A stretch of DNA of 64,000 nt from Mayamaea pseudoterrestris (lineage: Eukaryota > Bacillariophyta > Bacillariophyceae > Sellaphorales > Sellaphoraceae), in contig BROI01000011.1 of the NCBI GenBank assembly GCA_027923505.1, positions 496,001 through 560,000 of the forward strand. The letters are read 5' to 3'. This document shows, one piece after another, positions 21,453-31,405 of this stretch (the stretch's first letter is position 1; every line of letters starts with the position of its first letter). The position numbers and the translations under genes were made by a program. Below the pieces are notes generated by a model. It did not search any database. It was not told where the DNA came from and worked only from the letters and a program-made list of their open reading frames with translations.

Positions 21453-24400
21453 CTAAGCTATTGCTTGTACTTTGGACTCTGCAAAGGATGTTGCAGTTTC
21501 GATAACGCTCTCGATTGATTGGCATTCCTGTGCCTGACCCTGCGCATTGTTTGGTCTTCCGCCACCGCGTCCACCGCATGCCTCAAGCGCTACCCGAACC
21601 CATTCGTCAGCTTTAAACCCTACGTCAACTAATTCATCAGGCACGCATGCAAAGGCAAGTACCTTTCCGCCACTTCCAACCTCCTCTTCGCTCAATCCAA
21701 AAAAGGCCAAGTCAGGTGCCAACTCTTTGATGGTATTTGTAACGCGCTGAGACGCTTTCGAGTCTGCGCCTATGTCCACGTTTAATACCAGTGACTTTTT
21801 ACCAGCAGCATTTGCCGCTTCGACCTCGCGTCGAACATCATTGAGACACAAGTCAACTCGTTGTTGCATTTCCTTTTTCTTTGCTTCGCTGGCGTTCTTT
21901 TGTATGCCTTCTATTTTTCCTCTTAGTTCAGCTTTTATTGTCGTTGCAACAAAAGCCGCATCAAGGTCTTTACGAACCGCGCCGGCTTTCTTGTCAAGGT
22001 CGGATGTGGTGGCTGGTATTTTTTCAAGTTCGTTAACAAGCTCGACAAATCGTTGACCTTCCGCAATCGCCTGCTTGGCAGCACCCTTCGTGACGGCACT
22101 TATACGGCGAATTCCCTTAGCAACTGCTGTCTCTTCAACAAGCACAAAGGCTTCTGCTTCAGCAGTGTTCGACAAATGCGTCCCGCCACAGAATTCTACG
22201 GAAGTCTCGTCACCAACTGTCACAACTTTGACAGGATCAGGATAAACCTCGCCAAACACAGCCCGTACCCCATTTATTTGCTTCGCCTCATCAAGAGGCA
22301 TTACCTGGCTAATGACTACCTGCTTCTTCTTGACAACATTCTGGCAGTAATCTTCGACAGCTTTGAGTTGCGCCGGCGTCAACGCCTTCTTGTAGCTGAA
22401 ATCGAAGCGAAGTTTCTCTTCATTACAAAGGCTACCTCGCTGGTCGCAATCAGCTCCGAGAACTTGTCGCAGAGCAGCATTCAGTACATGCGTCATGGAA
22501 TGGTTCGGAGCGATGAGGCGGCGGCGTTCATAGTCAACTTTGCAATTGACTGCCTGGCCCACTCGAAGCGAACCTCCTTCAATAACACCCTTGTGAAGAA
22601 TAAAGCCTGCATACACCTGAGAGTCTTTCACGTTAAATTTGCCAGACACTGTCTTGCTGTCGTTCCAAATTTCAACAATGCCAGTGTCAGCGACTTGTCC
22701 ACCAGATTCGGCGTAGTAGGACGATTTGTCGAGAATGACACCAACAAAATCGCCTTCTCGTGCTTCTGCACCGTCCTCGAGAAATCCATCCTCGCTGAAA
22801 ATTGCCATGACTGTCGCTGGAAGCTCCACGTCCCACTTATATTTAAAGCTGTCATCCGTTGGTTCAACATCATTGTCTGCCAACCAAGCCGTTTGTTCGG
22901 CAATCAGCTCCAACGCAGGCGCGCCACCTGCTCGAGCAGCCTTTTGCGCTTGTCGTGAGCGATTCTTTTGCTGTTCCATTTCAGTCTCAAATCCCTTGAC
23001 ATCCAGTGACATGCCCGCTTCCTGCGCCATGAGTTCGGTCAAATCAATGGGAAAGCCAAGCGTGTCGTACAAGTAGAATGCTCGACTACCAGAAACCACC
23101 GTTTCACCCGACTCCTGCAGCTCATGCTGCATGTCGTCAAAATACTTGATACCTCGCTCCAACATGCTGCTGAATGCTTGCTCTTCCTCTTGAATAATTT
23201 CCGTAATTGTGGATTGCGCTGCCTTAAGCTCTGGATAAAATTCGCCAAACGTTTCCACCACCACTGGCACGAGCGTTGCGAAAAAGCCCGGTTCCGCCTT
23301 TAGTATTTGCTGTCCATATCGCGTGGCTCGTCGAAGAATGCGCCGCAACACATAACCCCGCCCTTCATTGTTTGGCACGGCGCCATCGGCAATGGCGAAC
23401 GACAGTGTGCGAACGTGATCGGCAATGGCGCGGTAGGCCGTATCCTTCAAGTCGACATCGTCTTGGCCAACGCGTCCCTCGTAGGCTCCAATCTTGCTGT
23501 GCTTGGCGAGTTGCGCAAAGATTGGTTGAAAGACGTCAATGTCATAGTTGGAAGTCTTAAGCTGCAGAATGCTCACCAGTCGCTCCAATCCCATGCCCGT
23601 GTCAATATGTTTCGCGGGTAGCAGCTGCAAACCCTTTTCGTCGCGATTGTACTGAATGAATACAATATTCCTGTCACAAAGAGCAGTGTTTGTGAGACAA
23701 GAACGTGTAACAGCATGATCACCATTCAATCACAACAACAATAATATCATACATACCATATTTCAATCACATTGGGGTCATCCGCGTTGACCAAGTGTCG
23801 CGCGTCTGGTCGTTCTCCACTACTATCATCAATACTACGCCGATCGTAGTGAATCTCGCTGCACGGCCCGCACGGCCCCGTGTCACCCATTTCCCAAAAG
23901 TTGTCGCGCGCGTCGCACGCAATGACCCGCGATTCCGGCAAGTATTTCAACCAGCAGTTTCGAGCATCAACGTCCTCGTCGACTTGATCGTTGCCGTTAA
24001 AGTACGTGGCGTAGATTCGCTCCGGATCAAGTTTGTACACATTGACGAGCAAGTCCCACGCCATGTCAATGGCTTTTTCTTTAAAGTAGTCGTCAAACGA
24101 CCACGTGCCAAGCATTTCGAAAAACGTGTGATGATAGGTATCGCGGCCCACATCCTCCAAGTCGTTGTGCTTGCCGCCGGCGCGAATGCACTTTTGCGCG
24201 TTCACCACTCGTTTCAGACGCGCCAGTGGACTCTGCGGATCCACTTGGCCTAAAAAGATGGGTTTGAACTGGTTCATGCCGGCGTTGGTGAAGAGCAAGG
24301 TGGGATCGTTGAGGGGAGCGCAGGCGCTGGAGGGTTGAAAGACGTGATGGTGCGAGTCTTGAAAGTAGTTGATAAAGGTGGAGCGGACCTTGTCCGTGGA

Positions 24401-24604
24401 CCAAGTGATGTCACTGTTGTTTTCGTCATTGCTATTGCTAGTGTCGGATGCTGAGGTAGAAGCCGTCATGAAGCGCAAGGTGCGTGACATTCCAAACTTG
24501 CGACCATGGTGGTAAGGGACAAAGGCGAAGGCTCGTCGCCAGACGAGAGCACCACCAATAACAATCATGGCCAATTGGCGAGAGGATGAAGCAGCAAGAG
24601 GCAT
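21453..24604 (-). CDS. AARS: Alanyl-tRNA synthetase, probably organelle- and cytosol-targeted
   Basis: Two exons (24604-23757 and 23670-21453) join across an 86-nt intron to give 1021 residues. Catalytic core: [54 protein letters not shown]. The splice gives [15 protein letters not shown] and the core ends with [11 protein letters not shown]. The editing domain shows [12 protein letters not shown] and the zinc motif EFCGGTHL; a C-Ala region closes the protein. It charges tRNA-Ala. The N-terminus has a hydrophobic stretch ([12 protein letters not shown]) then RRAFAFVP, an ASAFAP-like plastid signal. Later in-frame ATGs at residues 39 and 46 lie before the catalytic core and could give forms without the signal, as is known for dual-targeted synthetases. 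A CRE-like array lies upstream. Confidence 0.95.
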
Positions 24605-25017
24605 AAGGAAGCTTGGAGTTGACGTAAATTTCGTTCCTTGACAGAAAATTGAGTGATGGCAGCTTGTCGGTCGATCGTAGAACGATTCGGGCAGCTAAAA
24701 TCAAGCGGCAGAAGAAAAATCTTCTCAATCTTTTTCTAGTGCTTTTGCAAGTATTGAAGCTTGGCAGCAGGCTCGTAGGTTGCTAGTGACAAGTCGTCGC
24801 GTCAGCAGTCACACGGATTCTATCCCCATGGTCCAGTCGTTCGTTCGTTGACGGATGGAACGAGGATGACGTACAAATGAATTGCGTTACGACACTTTCA
24901 AATGTCGCGAGTGAAAAGGTATATCGATGGCGTCAAAGTGTACCGATGACGTCAGAATGTACCTAACGATGACGTCAAAGTGTAACGATGACGTCGGGCG
25001 ACGAGCAACCATTCGGG
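24605..25017. other. Promoter side of AlaRS, up to the retroelement
   Basis: It contains a CRE-like array (listed separately) and a further TGACGTAC at 24867-24874. The Ty3/gypsy element starts a few bases after the array, so it may have separated the array from whatever lay beyond. No gene is supported. Confidence 0.5.
24928..24996. promoter_or_regulatory. CRE-like array: four spaced copies of TGACGTCA or near-matches
   Basis: TGGCGTCA at 24928, TGACGTCA at 24947 and 24970, and TGACGTCG at 24989 lie 19, 23 and 19 bp apart in a degenerate tandem repeat (unit about CGATGACGTCAAAGTGTA). TGACGTCA is the palindromic bZIP/CRE site; CRE-like elements are known in diatom CO2/cAMP-responsive promoters. 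The array starts about 320 bp upstream of the AlaRS ATG. A function here is inferred. Confidence 0.55.
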
Positions 25018-25022
25018 CAGGC

Positions 25023-25248
25023 TGTGCTATCTGACACGATTCACATGCACCGGCCCAGCCTCAACGGCGAGCCGGACAGTCAACGGACACGCCCGTCGGG
25101 TATTAGCGAAGATGGGCGATCCTGTTGCGACATCTGCGATCCTCGCCAGTAAAAGAGCGATGGCTCGCCATGGAGGCAATCTTCAATTGCAGTCTTTAAA
25201 ATACCATCATAATTTCCATTTACATATCATCCTACGATAGGTACTTCA
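25023..25248 (+). repeat. LTR 1 (5' outer)
   Basis: A 226-bp long terminal repeat beginning TGTGCTATCT and ending CTTCA. Preceded by the target-site copy CAGGC. Confidence 0.95.
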
Positions 25249-25816
25249 CTTTGAATTCAAAATAGACAACTGTCTATCGAAAACGGAAACGAAACAACAT
25301 GTTGATTAGAGGAGTCGACGTCAAGATCCCTTTGGTGCCTCGCGTCAAGTTTGAGTCGCTACCGAAACAAGATCTCACGTTCACCAAGCAAGATGGATCC
25401 AAGCACAAGCGCAAGATACAGATTGCTAGTGATGAAGACGTCGTGACCGTCCTTCGTGTCATCGGGGAGGTGATTGGTGCAATGGAGCAGCTCGCCTTTG
25501 ATGGACAGGCAGCCCATCGCATGAGGGTCCGCAAGGAATCCTTTCGCCTTTGTCTCCTTGGAGCGCCTCGTGATACTTGGGATCAATCAGTTCTACCAGA
25601 CGATACAATCGCAGCGTGGAACCAGTCGCTCAAAGCTTTCCTCTCCAACCTCATGGTCGTCGACGATGATTTGCGTCGACAGAAAGAGTACCTCAAGAAT
25701 CTCAAGTTGCCTGACGGCTATACGGTTACCCAATCAATTAGTTTGTTGCGCAATATGTTCAAGTTGATGGCTTATATGCCGCAAGAAGACGAGGCGGTTT
25801 ACCCAACGGCGGTCCA
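25249..25816 (+). mobile_element. Incomplete leading internal copy of the gypsy element
   Basis: 568 bp nearly identical to 26043-26610 of the full internal region, covering the leader and the first part of gag. It is a broken derivative lying between LTR 1 and LTR 2. Confidence 0.95.
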
Positions 25817-26042
25817 TGTGCTATCTGACACGATTCACATGCACCGGCCCAGCCTCAACGGCGAGCCGGACAGTCAACGGACACGCCCGTCGGGTATTAG
25901 CGAAGATGGGCGATCCTGTTGCGACATCTGCGATCCTCGCCAGTAAAAGAGCGATGGCTCGCCATGGAGGCAATCTTCAATTGCAGTCTTTAAAATACCA
26001 TCATAATTTCCATTTACATATCATCCTACGATAGGTACTTCA
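25817..26042 (+). repeat. LTR 2 (internal)
   Basis: A 226-bp copy of the LTR, directly followed by the full internal region, for which it is the 5' LTR. Confidence 0.95.
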
Positions 26043-26055
26043 CTTTGAATTCAAA

Positions 26056-26071
26056 ATAGACAACTGTCTAT
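26056..26071 (+). repeat. Perfect inverted repeat just after the LTR
   Basis: ATAGACA-AC-TGTCTAT, 7-bp arms with a 2-nt loop, starts 14 bp after LTR 2; the same hairpin follows LTR 1 at 25262-25277. It lies where a primer-binding site is expected, but no TGG-initial match to a tRNA 3' end is seen there. Confidence 0.6.
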
Positions 26072-26092
26072 CGAAAACGGAAACGAAACAAC

Positions 26093-27190
26093 ATGTTGAT
26101 TAGAGGAGTCGACGTCAAGATCCCTTTGGTGCCTCGCGTCAAGTTTGAGTCGCTACCGAAACAAGATCTCACGTTCACCAAGCAAGATGGATCCAAGCAC
26201 AAGCGCAAGATACAGATTGCTAGTGATGAAGACGTCGTGACCGTCCTTCGTGTCATCGGGGAGGTGATTGGTGCAATGGAGCAGCTCGCCTTTGATGGAC
26301 AGGCAGCCCATCGCATGAGGGTCCGCAAGGAATCCTTTCGCCTTTGTCTCCTTGGAGCGCCTCGTGATACTTGGGATCAATCAGTTCTACCAGACGATAC
26401 AATCGCAGCGTGGAACCAGTCGCTCAAAGCTTTCCTCTCCAACCTCATGGTCGTCGACGATGATTTGCGTCGACAGAAAGAGTACCTCAAGAATCTCAAG
26501 TTGCCTGACGGCTATACGGTTACCCAATCAATTAGTTTGTTGCGCAATATGTTCAAGTTGATGGCTTATATGCCGCAAGAAGACGAGGAGGTTTACCCAA
26601 CGGCGGTCCAGTATACGGACGAGGACATCAAGGATCTCCTGCTCGCAATGGTCCCTACTTGGCTGCAAAGCAAGTTTGAGGAGCAATCTTTAACGAGTCG
26701 CCTTGCAGACCTTTCTCTGATTCAATTTGCTTGTTGGTTGGATAACATGATCAATCTAAAAGCAAGCAACAGGACTCCAGTCGACTCGAACGACAATGGC
26801 GGCAGCCGTCGGAGCGGCAAACGCTCGCGTCGCAACGGTGGCAACGGCGGCGGCCAAAACAACGACCATGGGAATGGATCGAGAAAGAAGCATAAAGCAA
26901 ACAACGATGCCAACGTGTGCAAATACCATGGCGGCCACACTTGGGAGCAGTGTTTCGGCAACCCCAAGGGCCCGCGCTACAAGCCGGGTTTCAAACTCGA
27001 CAAGTCGAAATTGAAAAAGAAAAACAACAATGGAGGCGGCAACAATGGAGGCGGAGCTGCTCAAGGAGCTGATGAAGACCAGCACATGATAGTGGATGTT
27101 ACAACAGAGGAACCAGCGCCAGCGCAAGAGCAAGAGAGCGAGTCGGAGGTTGATTGGGATCAAGCAATTGGAGCGGTCTTTGAAGAATGA
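26093..27190 (+). CDS. Gypsy element gag
   Basis: A 365-codon open frame of the retroelement. The first two thirds are helical and capsid-like; the tail is Gly/Asn/Lys-rich with a Cys/His knuckle (CKYHGGHTWEQC) suited to nucleic-acid binding. It gives the structural protein of the particle. Confidence 0.85.
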   Translation: MLIRGVDVKIPLVPRVKFESLPKQDLTFTKQDGSKHKRKIQIASDEDVVTVLRVIGEVIGAMEQLAFDGQAAHRMRVRKESFRLCLLGAPRDTWDQSVLPDDTIAAWNQSLKAFLSNLMVVDDDLRRQKEYLKNLKLPDGYTVTQSISLLRNMFKLMAYMPQEDEEVYPTAVQYTDEDIKDLLLAMVPTWLQSKFEEQSLTSRLADLSLIQFACWLDNMINLKASNRTPVDSNDNGGSRRSGKRSRRNGGNGGGQNNDHGNGSRKKHKANNDANVCKYHGGHTWEQCFGNPKGPRYKPGFKLDKSKLKKKNNNGGGNNGGGAAQGADEDQHMIVDVTTEEPAPAQEQESESEVDWDQAIGAVFEE

Positions 27191-27681
27191 GATACGGCGG
27201 CGGTCTCAGCGGCAGCCAGTGCGACGGAAGACGCTCTTGTAGCGGACGAAGTTAATCAACAAGCTACTAGCGACAAAGTTACGGATTTCATTCCTGTTGT
27301 ACTTATTGTCGTTGGTAAAGCTAATGGCAGTCGTTGCAAACGCACGCTTACCGCCCTTTGCGACTCAGGAGCCTCGACAAGTTGGATTAGCCAAAGAGCG
27401 GCACATGGATTGCCTCAGTGCAAAGCGCCACGTTTAGTATCACAGACTGCAGTTGGCAAATTGGAGAGCTCTACCAAGATTGATTTTGCCGAGTCGTTCC
27501 TTCCCGAGTTAAGTACTTCAAAAAGGATCGGCGCCTTTCCAGTGCGAGTCTTCCAGCAGGATATAAGGTATGACATGCTGCTGGGGCGAGACGTCTTAAC
27601 GGCGCTCGGATTGACCATTGACTTTGGAGACAAACAAATCAATTGGGGTAATCAATCGACTCCAATGGTGACGATGGAGGA
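27191..27681 (+). mobile_element. Gypsy element protease region
   Basis: The segment between gag and the reverse transcriptase frame encodes an aspartic-protease-like stretch with the motif LCDSGAST and, later, YDMLLGRDVLTALG. This is the usual place for the protease in Ty3/gypsy elements. Confidence 0.75.
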
Positions 27682-30600
27682 TTGAGCAACCGGCCAAAAC
27701 AAATCAGAGACTCTTTGATTGAGCGGTTTGTCCTTTTCTCTGATACTGAACCAGACCTGCATACAAGCGAGGAGATTTTATCAGCTAAGTATAACAAAGT
27801 GTCGACTGATGAGGTTGCAGACCAATCGACTCATTTAAATGAGAAGCAACGTACCGATTTAAAACGCCTCTTACGACGCTTTCCCGCTCTCTTCTCAGGC
27901 AAGCTTGGCAAATACCCACACGAGCTAGTCCACATTGACATTGATCCACAAGCTAAACCAGTCCATAAAAGACATTATCCAGTGCCTCGAGTGCATGAGC
28001 AAACCTTTAAGGAAGAGCTTGATCGACTCGTCGAACTCGGTGTACTTGAGCCTTGCGGCCGCAGCGAATGGGCGGCGCCCACCTTTATTATACCAAAGAA
28101 GGACAAGACTGTACGCTTTGTCTCTGACTTTAGAGCATTGAACAAAGTAATCAAGAGGCGCACGTTCCCGATGCCGCGGATCCATGAACTGCTGGCGAGG
28201 CGCAGCGGATACAAGTTCTTTACCAAGCTTGATATTTCAATGCAGTATTATACCTTCCAGTTGGACAAGGAGAGCAGCAAGCTCTGTACAATTGCAACGC
28301 CGTTTGGTTTGTTTCGATACTTGCGTTTGCCAATGGGCGTCAATCAAGCCCCCGATATTGCTCAAGAGGTGATGGAGAAGGTTTTACAAGGATTGCGCGA
28401 CGTTGAAAAGTACCTTGATGACGTCGGTTGCTTTAGCGACACTTGGCAAGAGCATTTAAAGCTATTGGAGTCTGTTTTAAAGCGACTCGAGGATAGCGGC
28501 TTTACAATCAATCCAAGCAAGTGCGAATGGGGCGTCAAGGAAACCGACTGGCTTGGGTACTGGCTCACGCCGACAGGCCTCAAACCCTGGCCCAAGAAAG
28601 TCCAAGCAATTGTGGATATGAAGCCTCCTACCAATCTCAAGCAGTTGCGCTCATTCCTTGGTCTTGTTACTTACTATCGCACCATGTGGCCTCGTCGGTC
28701 GCACATGCTTGCTCCGTTGACGAATCTCGTTGGCAAAAAGACCTTTCAATGGGGCGCGCCTCAACACAAGGCATTCGAAGAAATGAAAGCTGTTGCAGCA
28801 AGCGATGTACTCCTTCGCTATCCTGATCATAACAAGCCATTCGTCATCAAAACGGATGCGTCTGATTATCAACTCGGCGCCGTCATCCTTCAAGATGGCG
28901 TGCCGGTGGCTTACTTTTCGCGCAAACTCAATTCCGCCCAAGTCAATTACACAACCATTGAAAAAGAATTGCTAAGTATTGTTGAAACGCTCAAAACGTT
29001 TCGTTCGATGCTGCTTGGAGCGCGTTTGCAAATCCATACGGACCATAAAAATCTCACCCACGATTTGACCGCCTTTCAAACACAGCGCGTCCTTCGCTGG
29101 CGCCTGTACTTGGAGGAGTTCGGGCCCGAGTTCTGTTACCTCAAAGGGGAGCTAAACACTGTTGCAGACGCTCTTTCAAGGGTGCCAACAGAAAGGGAAA
29201 CCTCTCTAGTGGGGGAGAGCCCTGTTGATGTTTTGAAACAACGACAGGAAGCGCAAAAGGCAGCAATGCCCATGCGACAATCGCTACCTTTGCGACAGAA
29301 TTCCCATCACGATGACAACTTACACGGTGTCAACGATGGCCATCACGATGGCGGCGTTCTTGCACATTCAAACGAATCAACAACAAACGACCATGGGGAA
29401 AGGCAAATTGAAGAGCTATCAATTGCTAATAATGAAGGTTACTGTCTCCTACGGGACGAACCAGAGCTTGCAGAGTGCCTGCTCCTCCATCCGGAGTTCG
29501 ACGAACAAGGGCGATATCCCCTGTCGTATTCAACCATTGCCGAGTATCAACAAGAAGATGCAACGCTAATGGCCGCAGTCCAAAACCAAGACGCGGCAAC
29601 CATACAATACAAACAACTTGGAGACGTTCAGATTGTTGTATTCCAAGCAGACGAACGCTGGCGAATCTGCATCCCCAGTGCGATCCTCGATCGCTTGATT
29701 CTTTGGTACCACCTCTCAATGGCCCACGCTGGAATGACTCGCCTCACAACGAGCATCAAACAGCACTTTTACCATCCTAAGCTCAAGCAGCGCGTCGAGC
29801 ATCTTGTTGGTGCTTGCGATACTTGCCAACGCAACAAAGGAGGCAGCCGCCAATATGGAGAGCTGCCAGCGAGAGACGTGCGCGTCGCTCCTTGGTATGA
29901 AGTCCACGTTGACCTCATCGGCCCATGGAAAGTATCAGTGAACGGCATTGACTGTTATTTCAGAGCGTTAACGATGATTGACCCAGTTACTAACCTCGTC
30001 GAAATTGTTCGCTATCAGGACAAGTCGGCGTATCATATCGGCCGTCTCTTTGAAGACACCTGGCTCTCTCGTTACCCTCGACCAATGCGACTCATTGCAG
30101 ACCAAGGCAGTGAGTTTAAAGGGGCATTTGGAACTATCCTTGAATACAATGGGATTGATTGGCATGCCGCTTCGGCCAAGACGCCCACCGCTAACAGCAT
30201 TTGCGAGCGCTGTCACCTCGTTATTGGCAACGTGCTTCGTACACTTGTACACGCTCATCCGCCCGAGGATTTGATGGAAGCTGACGATATAATCGATCAA
30301 TGCCTCGCGACAGCAATGCATGCAACACGAGTTGTATCAAGTGGAGCTCTTGATAACCTTTCTCCCGGCGCCGTCGTCTTTCAACGCGACATGTTCTTGG
30401 ATATACCTCTTGTTGCCGACATTCTAGCTATCTCTGTTAAACGAGAAGCGATTGTCAATGAACGTTTGCTCCAAGCGAATCGTTCGAGACTGACTCATGA
30501 CTTTAAAGTTGACGAGCAGATCCTCAAAAAGGTATACGACCCTAACAAGCTCGAAGAACGATGGATCGGTCCTTATTCAATTGAACAAGTCCACGTTAAT

Positions 30601-30684
30601 GGAACGGTTACCATTCGCCTCTCGCCTATGGTGACTGACCGAGTTAATATTCGACGTATCAAGCCGTACCGGCAAGACGTTTAA
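27682..30684 (+). CDS. Gypsy element pol: reverse transcriptase, RNase H, integrase
   Basis: A frame of about 1000 codons. Reverse transcriptase with [20 protein letters not shown] and the catalytic YLDD; RNase H with [14 protein letters not shown] and a conserved Glu in TTIEKELLS; integrase with an HHCC zinc finger ending CDTCQRNK and the D,D,E residues in [15 protein letters not shown] and ICERCH. The tail ends [15 protein letters not shown] and I see no chromodomain. Domain order is that of Ty3/gypsy. Confidence 0.95.
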   Translation: MSNRPKQIRDSLIERFVLFSDTEPDLHTSEEILSAKYNKVSTDEVADQSTHLNEKQRTDLKRLLRRFPALFSGKLGKYPHELVHIDIDPQAKPVHKRHYPVPRVHEQTFKEELDRLVELGVLEPCGRSEWAAPTFIIPKKDKTVRFVSDFRALNKVIKRRTFPMPRIHELLARRSGYKFFTKLDISMQYYTFQLDKESSKLCTIATPFGLFRYLRLPMGVNQAPDIAQEVMEKVLQGLRDVEKYLDDVGCFSDTWQEHLKLLESVLKRLEDSGFTINPSKCEWGVKETDWLGYWLTPTGLKPWPKKVQAIVDMKPPTNLKQLRSFLGLVTYYRTMWPRRSHMLAPLTNLVGKKTFQWGAPQHKAFEEMKAVAASDVLLRYPDHNKPFVIKTDASDYQLGAVILQDGVPVAYFSRKLNSAQVNYTTIEKELLSIVETLKTFRSMLLGARLQIHTDHKNLTHDLTAFQTQRVLRWRLYLEEFGPEFCYLKGELNTVADALSRVPTERETSLVGESPVDVLKQRQEAQKAAMPMRQSLPLRQNSHHDDNLHGVNDGHHDGGVLAHSNESTTNDHGERQIEELSIANNEGYCLLRDEPELAECLLLHPEFDEQGRYPLSYSTIAEYQQEDATLMAAVQNQDAATIQYKQLGDVQIVVFQADERWRICIPSAILDRLILWYHLSMAHAGMTRLTTSIKQHFYHPKLKQRVEHLVGACDTCQRNKGGSRQYGELPARDVRVAPWYEVHVDLIGPWKVSVNGIDCYFRALTMIDPVTNLVEIVRYQDKSAYHIGRLFEDTWLSRYPRPMRLIADQGSEFKGAFGTILEYNGIDWHAASAKTPTANSICERCHLVIGNVLRTLVHAHPPEDLMEADDIIDQCLATAMHATRVVSSGALDNLSPGAVVFQRDMFLDIPLVADILAISVKREAIVNERLLQANRSRLTHDFKVDEQILKKVYDPNKLEERWIGPYSIEQVHVNGTVTIRLSPMVTDRVNIRRIKPYRQDV

Positions 30685-30829
30685 GGTTTGCGCAGCTCCC
30701 TTGTTCGATTCATCAAGATCGAGCTAAATTACGGCACCCTGTACGACAGGAAGGCCGCTGCCACTTTACAAACAAGAAGGACGACATCTTACCCCAGCTA
30801 CCCTCATGGTCACTCTTAGTGTGGGAGAG

Positions 30830-31055
30830 TGTGCTATCTGACACGATTCACATGCACCGGCCCAGCCTCAACGGCGAGCCGGACAGTCAACGGACACGCC
30901 CGTCGGGTATTAGCAAAGATGGGCGATCCTGTTGCGACATCTGCGATCCTCGCCAGTAAAAGAGCGATGGCTCGCCATGGAGGCAATCTTCAATTGCAGT
31001 CTTTAAAATACCATCATAATTTCCATTTACATATCATCCTACGATAGGTACTTCA
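30830..31055 (+). repeat. LTR 3 (3' outer)
   Basis: A 226-bp LTR copy ending CTTCA and followed by the target-site copy CAGGC (31056-31060). Confidence 0.95.
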
Positions 31056-31290
31056 CAGGCTGCACGCAATGAAGTTGGAAAGGTTCATTCGAAAGTACGT
31101 TAGGGTCAGGCTGCAGTACATCCTCTACACGTGGATACACAGTGCCGGTAAGACTTTGGTGCACAATTTTTATCGTTGCAAATGGCTGTTAGGGTCTGGC
31201 TGCAGGTACGAATGCTGAAAACGAAGCACAGTTCACTCTTGGCTGCACACAATGAACTTGACATGTTCGTTCGAAAGTCAGGCTGCAGAG
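31056..31290. repeat. Degenerate local repeats around GGCTGCA
   Basis: Two blocks share the order GGCTGCAC-CAATGAA-TTG, then TTCGTTCGAAAGT or a close variant, then CAGGCTGCAG (about 31058-31112 and 31240-31287); GTTAGGGTC-GGCTGCAG occurs twice as well. The retroelement inserted at the edge of this block: its target CAGGC is part of the repeated word. It lies in the stretch downstream of the orphan gene. Confidence 0.55.
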
Positions 31291-31405
31291 TGTTGTAAAA
31301 CAAAATTGAACCATGCATTAACTGTAAAGTAGTTCACAGCAAATTCATTCATAACTTCATTCCAAACTAGTTCATAACAGATTCATATTTCAACATGTAT
31401 ATTTG

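Larger units (their letters stand above)
25023..31055 (+). mobile_element. Ty3/gypsy LTR retrotransposon with three LTRs
   Basis: The element is bounded by 226-bp LTRs (TG...CA) and flanked by a 5-bp direct repeat CAGGC (25018-25022 and 31056-31060). A third LTR lies inside, separating an incomplete leading copy (leader and first part of gag) from a full internal region. The order protease, reverse transcriptase, RNase H, integrase places it in Ty3/gypsy. A purine-rich GGGAGAG (30823-30829) abuts the last LTR as expected for a polypurine tract. All three LTRs are nearly identical by eye, so the insertion is young. The full internal region looks whole or close to it. Confidence 0.95.
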
